Shown in pieces: positions 18,664 through 30,600 of a stretch of DNA of 37,663 nt. Origin of the DNA: Apostichopus californicus (Eukaryota > Echinodermata > Holothuroidea > Aspidochirotida > Stichopodidae). The notes under the pieces were generated by a model. The model did not search any database. It was not told the origin of the DNA and was given only the letters and a program-made list of their open reading frames with translations. The translations under genes and the position numbers were made by a program. The stretch is from assembly GCA_020650975.1 (NCBI GenBank), contig JAIPMN010005676.1, forward strand, positions 4,550-42,212. Reading direction: 5' to 3'. The first letter of the stretch is position 1, and the number at the start of each line of letters is the position of its first letter.

Positions 18664-21600
18664 GTATGAAACTTTTGAATTTGGCAGGCATAGCCTAACA
18701 TTACCATTATAAAGTAACATCGAAACTGAGGCTGTAATCTAACTCATAAGGCCTAGCCTAAGGCAAGTAAGCCTAATAGTAATAATATCGACAAGCATAC
18801 ACTTAGTTACAGAAGAGAATGATAACGTGAAGGACTGGGGAGGGGGGGGGGGGTGGGCCTAGTAACATAAAATAATTAAATACTTTTTTTTTTTTTAAAC
18901 ACAAAGTAATTAGAGAATACCTCATCACTAAGTAACACCCCCCCCCCTTCAAAATTGAGTGGCTATATGACTTTTCCAAACCTTTTGAGAATATTTCTGA
19001 AGTCCAAAGGTTTCCCCGGGAGTTGTTGCATCGGCTCAGTGGCAACTAGTGCCAATGGGCATCCTGGGCAGTGTTGCTCCTAGAAATTCCTACAAATAAG
19101 AAGGATCAGATTGATACAAAGACGATGAACACAGCATTCTACTATTTATCTATCACTTTCAAAAATGTCTTCAGTTCTAAATGAGGCTTGTTTGTTTTGT
19201 TCACATAGTGGCCCTTTTCAGCTTGTAGAGACAACTCAGGAAATACACAACTGCACACCGTGGTAGTGTATGCTCTACTGATCTATTACTCTCATCTTCT
19301 CATGCATCTGCCACAGAGACAGATGACATTCCTTAGTGTACAGATTACATATATAGAATACAATATATACTTAGTATTACTTAGGATTACATAGGCTTAG
19401 CTATTCTTAGGATTACTTACATAGTGACTTTCTATCTACCGAGTAACACACTGTATAGTAACTAGTATTTAGTATTAGCAAAAGGCTAACCTGGATAAGG
19501 CCTTGGCATCTACCAAGAATGCATACAGTAGGTAATACTAATATGATTCACATCCATATACCCTACAAGCTGAGCTACTCTTGCTTTCTTACACATTATA
19601 ACATCCCTTGAATAGTCAAATTGTAAATTTGAGGTCTGTTTAGTGTGCATCCAATGCCATTTGAAGATTATTTAATGCTCCATTCTAGTGCCAATCTAGC
19701 AAACATGTAAATGCCTCAGAGCTTCCGCGCTCCCAGTGCTACTGTGGCACTATTGGGTGATTGAACCCAACCTCCCCCCATTAGCCCCTCCAAGTTTTAA
19801 GACCACCATTTTGCAGCTGCCATACTGCCCAGCCAAATGGTAAAGGTTGTGGCTATTAACTAAATATGGTATTCTTTACTTTGACCTGATCACAGTCGGT
19901 GAGCTAGTATTAGTTTGTTTCTTTGTTTCTTTATTTGAGCCCCACAGATAATAAATATATAAATGTGGAAGGGAAGACCATTAAAAAGTCAATATAGGCT
20001 TAATACTTCCAAAGAAGAAAAAATATAAAATATAAAATATAATTAATGTCTTAATAAGGAATAATTTATAACATACAATATAAACGATGTATCAATACTG
20101 AGAAATTACTTCTTTTTTAGCGTTTTTCTAAATGTTACTTTAGATGGTTTAGATTTTATAGTAGCAGTAAGAGAATTCCATGTCCTTATAGCACGATTCT
20201 TTAAACTTAACGTACCAAATGTTGTATTACATAAGTTGTGGTGTGCTTGACCGGCACTTCTAGTGCGGTGACTATGTATGGCGCTGTTAATAGTCAAGAA
20301 GTCATGAAAGGCTGCAGGAAGTAAGCCATTCCAAGCCTTGTTAGAGAATGTGGCTACATTCAGCCTAATATATTTCGCTAAATTTTAATACTTAGTTGAG
20401 CAATTTGAAAAGTGAGCTGGTGTGTTCACGAAATTCAGTTCTCGATTCAGTTCACGATATTCAGCTCAGTTCACGATATTAGTAATATAGATACACCAAG
20501 CCATGAAGGAAAATAGTTATCATATTTCATTTCATTTATTTTGTCTATACATAAGAACAATAGAACAAAGTGGTATAGTATAAACAGGACACTAGAAAAA
20601 CAATAGTAGTTTATCGAGCTAGCGACCAAAAAATAACAAATAATAATAATAACATATAATATCAATAACTTACACATGGTATAAGTCTTTGTAGCTTATT
20701 CAACAGTGATCATAACTTGAATTGGTCATGGCATTATGGTCAGTATTTTTGATGAAATATCAACTCACATCAAGAAGTATCTGTGTGAAGCTTGTTAGTC
20801 TTTGTATTTCATAACAGTCTACAAGTATAAAAGCATTTGCCAGTTTCTCATATAGCTCCCCTTCGGAGAATTCAGAATGCTGCTGCGCACCTAGTCTCAC
20901 TCACTAAAAAGTTTGATCACTTCACTCCTGTACTCCGTTCATTGCATTGGCTTCCCGTCTCTCAGCGCATCCAGTTTAAGATCCTACTTCTCACCTACAA
21001 AGCAATCAACGGGCTTGCCCCTCAATATATCACTGACCTTCTTACTCCTTTGCGTCAGTCAATTACAGTTACGCTTCGCTCTTACTATCGCTCTTACATG
21101 CACATTTGCAATTAACTCCTGGTCCACGTACCCGCACTCGTTGATCGTGCCTTTTCTGTCGCTGCGGCTTCTCTTTGGAACGAACTCCCATTTCACGATA
21201 GTGACTCTCCCTCCGTTTGTATTTTCAAGAGACAACTTAAAACATTTCTGTTTGATTTCTAGTTTCTTTTTTTCCCCTTGGTTTCCTTTGTCTCTTTCCT
21301 ACTTTGTAAAGCGCTTTGAAACGCTGTATTAAGCGCTATATAAATGCAATTTATTATGATTATTGAGAAAAGTTAAAAACACCCTGCCTCATGTAGACAC
21401 TTCTCACACCTTCAATTCATGATGTTGAAACTTCATTCTTTTAATTAGAATCTCCCATGTATTTTGGTCTGCTCTCTTCTGATCATTGCATGATAACACA
21501 TTAACTTTGTTATTCGAATGCAAAATGAACCTATTAACATAAACATGGCATTGGTTCCAGTGTCAATGCTGTTATCATGTCAACAAGGCATATAATAACA

Positions 21601-24600
21601 TGGCATTGGAAATATGGAATTTAGAACAACAAATAGAAAGTAAATAGGTTTCAGATCCTATTGGCACAACAACAACACAGATTAACAAAATGACAGCTAT
21701 AACAGATGTGACTTGTTAATTAGGATGTCTCGCCCAAAACGGACAAGAGATTCCTTTCCTGTTTGGGAGAGTTGTTCTTCAAAACAAGTCTCTGTCATGA
21801 TGAGCCAAAGACAAGGGGTTAATTAGTGTCCCCGTTAAACTGTGAGCCTTTACTGTATACTTTTATAGCCTACATTGATAGAAAACTTCAAGTCATTTGA
21901 AATCTGTGTGTTTTCAATGTTAGTGACATTGAGGTTAAATGTCCCCATTAAACTGTGAGCATTTACTGTATAGACTACATTGATAGGAAATTTCCAAATC
22001 ATTTGAATGTGCATTTTGCAACACTGTACATCTGTGTGATTTCAATGTAAATAACATTGTGGTAAAATGTCCCCATTAAAGGTAGTCTGTATAGGCCCCA
22101 AATTATAGCACGCTATAATTGCTAGAAGTTTTCAAAAAGTACTTACCCCGAGGTCTCTACTCTCCAAATTGTTCTCAGATAGTTTTAAGGAACACACAAG
22201 ATGACTGAATGCCCCAGTGAGGAATATTTCCTCGAAGGTTGTAATAAAAATGGTTTAAGAATTTTGACCAAAGGTGACCATATTTGAATTTCTAACATAT
22301 TTGGGGCAAATACAGCATACCTTGAAATGTGAGCCTTTACTGTATAGCCTACATTGGATAGGAGACTTCCAAGTCATTTGACTGTGCATTTTGCAACACT
22401 GTACATCTTTGTGTTTTCAATGTATTACCTTGTGGTAACAATTGTGTATTTTTTTTTACATTACATTTTTACAGGTATCCCATTATGCTATGTACTAAAG
22501 GATCTCTTAGACGGTAGACCTGCCTTCCAAAAACATTTATGTTTCACCTTGATAGGGTTAGGTCTCAGCTATCTCAACTATGGTAAGTAAATTATGTCCT
22601 TCCTTTAATGTACAAAATAAAAATGGAAATGATTGCAAAAACTATTGTTCCCTGTGGTATGATTTAATTTGTAGCCATGCTGACTGAAGTTACTAGACAC
22701 CCTTGTGCTTATTTTCTAACTGGGGTTTCACTGCTTTAAAAATATATCTACATTGAAGGAAGTACCATCTACTGCCGTACCAATTTCCAGCATTACTGTT
22801 AGGCCATGAAAAAGAGAGACAGCAATAAGAAAATCATCTATTTTGTTTTCAGATATATTGAAAGTTCTTTGTTTTGAAATCTCATTCATTTATTCATTAA
22901 TTGTCTGACCAGGAGAGTCCTGGGGGGGGGGGGGTGGTTAATGTGGTAAATGTAAGTGGTTTTGTCAATGTGAGAGTTTAACTGAGAGTAGTTAAATGTC
23001 AACACTATTTCTAACTATCAGTTTCTTAAACAATGTCAAACATTTGTGAAGAATATCAAAGATTAACTGTTTATTTGAAATGATTAGGTTTACTTTCACA
23101 AAGTCAATTAAGGTAATATAAACGTAGGGGGGAATTAAACCAGTAGAAATTAAACCATTGAATTTACCCTCAATGTCCAGACAGGTTAAGCTAACGTCTC
23201 GGACAAGAATTTGCTCTTTATTTGAAGGAACTTATTTTTTCTTCGAAATTTGTTCATACTTTTAATACTTTCTTTCCTCAGGTATCGACAGTGGTCACTA
23301 TATTCTCTCGTTGTTGGTCAACTTTGCACTTCTCAGATTGGTCGGCGGCACTCAACTTTCTGTTGCTCTTTCATTTCTATTTAATATGGTGAGTTAAAAG
23401 CCTTAAAGGGTGTGAAGACTCGCGCAAAAAGAAACGTCTAATGCCGGTAATCTGACCTTGTTTCGAATGAGGTGTAACACAAGTGTTAGACACCACCATC
23501 GATCACAGAAAATACACACACAGCTTGCTACCGTCGGTAATTAGACACTAGTGCACAGTCAATTCATGCAGCTATGGTCAATACCCATAACACACTGTAC
23601 ATAGCAGCGTGGACATCTCAGGTCTAGATAAAAGATAACAAGGTATCACGTTGCATTACTGTCTGCTTTTTGTAGCGACACGAAAAAAAACCTCACTTGC
23701 AAGCAACAGAAAGTTAACTTTTTCAGATGGCCGCACGCGGTTTGGGGCGAGTCTCTAATGCCTTTAAGGCTTTCAAAATGGCAACAGGATCAAATCAACA
23801 TAAATCCTCTTCAAATTTACTGGTTCTTTCTCCTACATTGCTGTCACCATTTCTTTGGTCTTTACTTCAGCAACATGCCGAGGAACATTCCCTAATGGAA
23901 TGGAAACAGTTTGCAAATTAGTCTTTGGAGCTCTAATTCAAATATTAAAAAAGACCAGGTTAGCCAGTTGGGAGATTTAACTGAGAAATTCAGCATTTTT
24001 CTTATTTTCTTGTTCTGAGGAAATGTGAAAGGTCTAGCCAAACAGCATTTTGGTATTTTTCTTAAATGGACTACCAATTTAAAGAAAAAAGTAGCTGATT
24101 TTTTTTGTTTTTTAAGTTCCACCAAAGAACCCTGATGTCAACTATTTCATGTTATTAAGTTGGCCGACGCAAGGTTGCATATTGGTCTATGTATCGGTAA
24201 AAAAACATTCACAATTTTTTACCATGTTTTACTGCATAGTGCTTGTGCTAAGATACCCCAATTGCAACAAATTGTGAGCCGATACAATACCTACAGATAT
24301 ACATGGTCAATTGTCATGAAATTTACAGAAAATTCATATTTGGCATTTTTCCAACCAGCAACCCTGAAACAGGGGACATGATAATATTGGAGATAAAAAT
24401 ATAGAAAAAAATACTAATATATCAAAGTAAACTTAAAATAAACTTTAAAAAAGTACTAAAAAAAGGAAAGCAACTATAGCTTTGATCCATTATTTTTTGT
24501 AAGCTTAAGGAAATGATAAATTAAGAAATATCACTCTTCTAATTATTCTGATTCCTTTCTCTTAGGGTTATCTTTTGGCTGCCTATTACTATGTATCTAC

Positions 24601-27600
24601 CGATGGTTACGACATCATTTGGACAACCCCTCACTGCATTATTACTTTACGAATGATGGGAATAGCATTCGACCTGTTTGATGGTCAAACTCCCAAGGTA
24701 TGTCGGAGTCTCTGTTATTTTTTATCGCAGCTTCTGACATGGTGCCTAAGGTGTACTGTTGCGGTACTATTCCAGACCTCCCAGCTGTTCTTCAACAAAG
24801 AAAAAAGGTTCTTTCAAAGGTTGTAAATGAAGAAATGTAGATTTTTAAAGGCTTCAAACATGAAAATAAAGGATTTTAAAGGTCCAAAATGAAGTTAATT
24901 TGTAACATACTAACCATGTGTCCCTTATTTCAAATACCTGACTTACATTAACTGTTGTTTCTGAGTCTGTTTTGTATCACTGCATGAATCATGCCTGGCT
25001 GTCCACAAAAACTTAATGGCCAATGGTTAGCATGACTGAATACAATATTTCTACTCTAAACTTAATCTATAAAAAAAAAATTAACTTAAAAATAATAATA
25101 ATGGTTTTAAAGAGTATTTTTGCAAAATAAAGAGCTGTTTTTGAAATAAAGGTGTTTTAATGGTTTTAAAGGTTTCGTTTGGAGGTGTGCTGTTACTGTG
25201 TATCAATTCTTCATATTTTGGAGTGTGGTTGTTTATAATCTTGCTTTTTAAGTTGAAAATTGCACCTCAAAGAAGATCACAGGTCTGAATGCCCATGATA
25301 AAACTGTCAACCAGGAAATCTGTATTAAGTTACAAGATAAGTTTTCAGGTCAGTCAAGATATTGATATCAGCAAACCCTGGTAGATGTAAAGTACGATCC
25401 TTTTACCTCCTTAGTTCAAAAACAGTACTTTGCGTTGAGTTTGGTTAAAATAAATAATAATATTTCAAGAGAGTAAAGCTTATTTAAAGAAAAATGAGAA
25501 GAAATTGCTACACAAATTTAGAGATGTGTTGCAACTACTTTAACCCAGAAACCTATTGCAGTTTTGTCCCCACTCCACATTCCCCTCCATCCCTCTTGTT
25601 CCCCCTCCCTCCCTACCCCTTCACCACTTCCCCACTTTCCAAAGGCAAAAATGTAGCATCTGGCTAAGCATGAGAGCTCACTCCATTGCCCAATCATCCA
25701 TAATGGAAAGCATCTCATTGTGTAACACATATTTCTGAAATTCCCTAAGACATTCAGTTGACTGTGATGGATACAAGTCAACCGGTTTTTTGTTTTTTTC
25801 TTCTTTGTTTTACTTAAATTCTTCAGGAGAAACTGAGCAAGGATCAACAAGCTACCTGTATATCAAAGGCACCCAGCCTGCTGGAGCTCTTCTCGGCCAC
25901 TTTCTTCCTCGGAGGTCACTTTGCTGGTCCGCAGGTCCGTCAAAATTTCCTCAAGACATATTCCTGTCTTCTCTGGCCTCGAGGCCATAAAAATTGTTTC
26001 CAAAGCTAACAGACCGCCGGGGTCGATTCTACAATGAAAGAAATACATTATTAGTCAAATGTTATTAAAGAGAGAACATGAAAAAAAAAACTTAGTTCTC
26101 AGGTATTATTGCAATTTGTAGATATGTTCAGCAGTGGGAACAGTCGCTCAGATGGGAATGTTTAGACCGTTTGGCTCCTTTGTACTGTCTCATAAATGAT
26201 CATACTCTATAGCGGTTTGAACGGAATATTTCACTAGCTACACACACTTGAAGGCATCTGGTTGTAAGTTTTCATAAGATTGTATAATCCAGAGGAAGAT
26301 TTGTTTTCCACAGATGAGAGCGGAACATGTTCTAAGCATCCTGGTGAAATTTACAATTAATTCTTACGTAGTATTTTGTAAGAAAAATCACACAGTTTTT
26401 AATGTAACTGAACTTGAAGCAAACAAAGTGTGATGTCAGACTGTTGTTGCACACTGACAGTGAAAATTGTGCATTTTGCTTTCATTGTTCACTTCATTCT
26501 TCCTTTTTTTACCTTGGATTGGATATATTTCCAACTTTGCTTGAGGGGATGTGAAATTTACCAATATCCCAAACGACTGTGGTGTGTTTATATGTTGATA
26601 CATCCTAATTTTGGTGGAAGAAAATTTGACATACATTTGGAAGGAATTGTATAAGACAAATTGGACAGTGTGCTTCTGTGACGTCACACTTGTTTGCTTT
26701 GGGTTCACTTTTGGTACTAAACGTATCCAGTATCAACTCCAAATGTTGTTATCTCTAAAAAAATTCAATATGATGTTAATTCGGGTATGTTTACCTCTTT
26801 CTTCAGTCAAATATGAAAGTATTGAAATGCTGAGAGCGTGGTGGCCAATTGGTTAAGGCGTCGGACTCGTGATCCAAGGATTGCTGGTTCGATTCCTGCC
26901 TAGTTCATTGCGTTGTGTCCTTGGGCAAGATGCATTATCTCACTTGCCTCTCTCCACCCAGGGGTTTAATGGGTATCGCTGGTATATAGCGCTATATAAA
27001 AAGCAAATATTATTATTATTATTAATAGATACTGAGTTGTGGTAAATCCTGATTTACTTTAAATATCAACCTCTTTACATTTTTTTTCTTTCTTTACTTT
27101 TTTTTCTTGGCCAGTTTTCTTTCAAGATGTACCTGGACTTCATACACGAGCAAGGCGTTTACAAAGCCATCAAAGGGAAAGATTGTCCCGACAGGCTGAC
27201 ACCAACCCTTAAAGCGTCTATCAGTGGAATCGTTATCGTGCTCTTCTTCGCAGCATGCAATCCATTCTTGAACCCCGATATCATCGCCTCGTCGGAATTT
27301 GAGGTGAATTTTGCTACGAGAGAGTAATTTTAACATGTCTTAAATTACTGACTAATTGTTAATCATCCGGTCACCTTAATTCATCGTTTCAGTGTTTTTT
27401 ATGTAACATACCATCGAACTGGTGCTATGACATAGTGTGGCTTATATTCCTGAATTTTGGTTATTTTACAAAACGTGAGCATATCAAAATGTAATGTATT
27501 TGAAGAACAGAAGTAAAAACACGAACCATTGTCCACGTTTTGTTTCTAAAAAGTTCTCCGATCCTTAGTGACCTTGCAAAATAAAGGAGCATTAAAACGG

Positions 27601-30600
27601 GATTGATAGAACATTGGTTCTGAGCTCCCCTCTGTATAAAAGCATCCGAAATAAAATTTTACATCCCCAAACAAGAATGTATTCTATATGTTAATTTAAA
27701 ATAAATCGTTAAAAATGACAAAAAAATTGGCGAAAGTTTCCTGTAAGTCATTACCGTACTAAGTAGGCTAACACAATACAATTCTGACTTTTCCTTAAAC
27801 TAAACAGCTATGAAATGATATGTAAGTTACGTATATTGTTTGCCATTTTAAGATCTTATGGTGAATACAGTAATCTGTCTTGTCAATTGAGATTCATAAC
27901 TGTGAATGACGCTCTAAAACTGAGGAAGCATCTACCATTTTTTATCGATTATTTAACTTTCTGTTCCATTTTGTTTTACACAGCATCTTCCTATTTTAGA
28001 GAAAGTTGTAAAGCTCTCTATATTCGGAGTCTTGTTTTACTTTAAATACATTGGATTCTGGCTAATTACGGTAAGACCTTAGAATTACAATAAAAATATA
28101 TGTTTATCCTACTTACTTTCGATGTTGTATATACTTATAAGGATGATATACATGAAATTTATTTATGAAAAAGCTTTTTTTCAACTTTTTTTTTGGTTCG
28201 AACAAAAGTTTCTGTATGTCAAATATGCTGTACATCTTTGCATTGGTGTAGCGACTTTTCTCCATATTTTGTCTCACAGTTTGCTAGATGGTACCAAATC
28301 AGCTTTAAAATGATTCACTGAATATCACTTTGAAAATAGTTTTATTTCTTTTTGCTCCTGGGCAGTCTTATTTCTTCAGGGTCATTGTCTTTTTCTTTCA
28401 TTTTAGGCTGAATTCATATTTTATTTTGCTCTTGTTTCCAATTTGTTGTATAATAGTGCCTGTGATCAAATTAATGTATATTGTGCACTTTCATTAAATA
28501 AACTGTTATTATGATTATTAATTAATAAATAGTAGCAACGACAAATATGTAAAGACTGAATTGAACAAATATTAAATTTTTGTTGGATGAAACGAACAAG
28601 AAAAGAATTACAAATGTGAAAACCTTAGCACAGAGTACAAGAAGTTAAGAACCCCCATCACTATCCGCGGAGATCATTTGAGTTTGAACAAACGTCGATA
28701 TCCGAAAAAACCTCATGAAAGAGTCACGTCACAGTGTTGAATTCCCATTTAACCAAGTTGAATTCGTTGTTGAATTGTATGCTATCGTCAAGTTGGTACA
28801 AACAAGACAGATACACTCTCCATCTTGTGTACTCCACATGTTGTGTTCCTTGTGATATTTCTGGTCAAATCCTCCAAAGTATGGTATGGATGAATGGGAT
28901 ACATTATACATTCGATGACATAACTTCACATTAATTGTAAGGGCCTCGAAGACTATCTCAGGTCGACAGTCATCGAAACTTCAAACGTCAATATCCGAAA
29001 ACCCTCATGAAAGAGTCACGTAACAGTGTTGAATTACCATTTAACCAAGTTGAATCCGTTGTTGTATTGTATTTTAAAGTGTACTTGTCTGTTAGTACCA
29101 ACTTGACGATAGCATAAAATACAACAACGAATTCAACTCGGTTAAAATATGCTGTGCCTTTGTTGTTACGATTGAATGTTTTCATATCAACAGTGGTAAG
29201 GAATATGTAAGCCCCCCCTATGACTTATAGTACTGTATTTCACTGAGTGTGCTCATTCACTTTGTTCATACAGGAGAGCATCTGTATGGCTGCAGGACTT
29301 GGATACAATGGGACGGACGAAAATGGCGGACACAAATGGGACGCTCTGGTAGGGGTACATGTGTATGACCTACTGACCACCAACAAATACAGAGTCATGA
29401 TTCGCTCGTTTAATCTTACAACCAACCTATGGACTGCAAGGTATGGTTCTGTATGCATTACTGTTTGATTAATTATTAATTACATTAATTTATGAGTTTT
29501 TTTTTTGCAATAATCATCTTTCTTTGCCAGGTACATCTACAAGCGATGTAGGTTTCTGGGTAACCGTTTCCTCTCCCAAGGCATCAGTCTCTTCTTCCTG
29601 GCAGTCTGGCACGGTTTCTATCCCGGCTACTTTTTCTGCTTCATGCTGGAGATGGTCTACGTGATAGCTGAGGACCAGGTGACTTTCTTCATCTTTGGTT
29701 GTTTTAGGGTAAAGGGGGTGGGGGGGGAGGGGGGGGAATGGACAACTTTTTGGCCAGGCATTTCCTGCAAAATGTTATCCATAAGTGTGCATGGCTGTAA
29801 AATTGCTGTTTTGTTTAGGGCTTTGTAGGAATCTTAAGAGAAACAGACTCACTAACTGGTAGGATGATGATGGTGGTCCATAGTTTGGTATTGACATAAG
29901 GTAGTCAATGCTTACTACATCATCATCACTTGGGCTGCAGGCATCGTGGTTGAGTCTAAAGATTTGGCCAGTTTTAATGCACGGTGGTACAAGATAAGAG
30001 GGTGTCAATGTTTGTTCTTGCAATGATCAGGAGAGAACCTTTGGGGTGTGGTACTACCTGGGGATTTTACCTGGTTTAATAGTTGCTAGTGCTCTTTCCC
30101 CCTAGGCCAGCATGGCGCTTCATGTGTAGTACTGACTCAGGGAACATCCTCAGGGTGGGGGGGGTGGGGGACATGATTCGGGGGTAATAGTCGTCTATGT
30201 CTTTCCAGCATGATCAGGGAGATGATTTATTTGGCGTGCTTTGGGCTCTGGGACGATCATCCGTATGTTATTCATATCTGAATCTTTTCATACAGAGAAG
30301 TCATACAATTCACAACCGACCACCTTGGGATGCCTCACCTCTTTTCTGCAGAGATAACAACATGTTTTAAGGTTGTCATTTTGTTTTGTCTCTGCAGGTT
30401 ATTAATTTATGCGACAAGGTTCCGGTCCTGAAGGCTCTAACCAGCAGTCCGGCTGCTCAGATTCCACTCTACATCTTCCTCAAAGCCTTCAACATGTTCT
30501 TTTGGTGTTACGCAGTTTTGTCGTTCAATTACTTACGAGTCTCCAAAGTACATTACGTAAGTCGTCCGTGGTCTTTACTCTCATCGCTTCGAGAGAAATT

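Noticed and set aside
23727..23921. 64-codon plus frame starting MAARGLGRV
   Set aside because: Its start lies inside the MITE, and it has no splice or family support.
25556..26048. Several overlapping frames around LPCAT3 exon 5
   Set aside because: Shadows of the real exon in other frames or of adjoining intron sequence.
26831..26905. Second possible tRNA gene
   Set aside because: It continues into a SINE body with a LINE-like tail, and the cloverleaf is incomplete.
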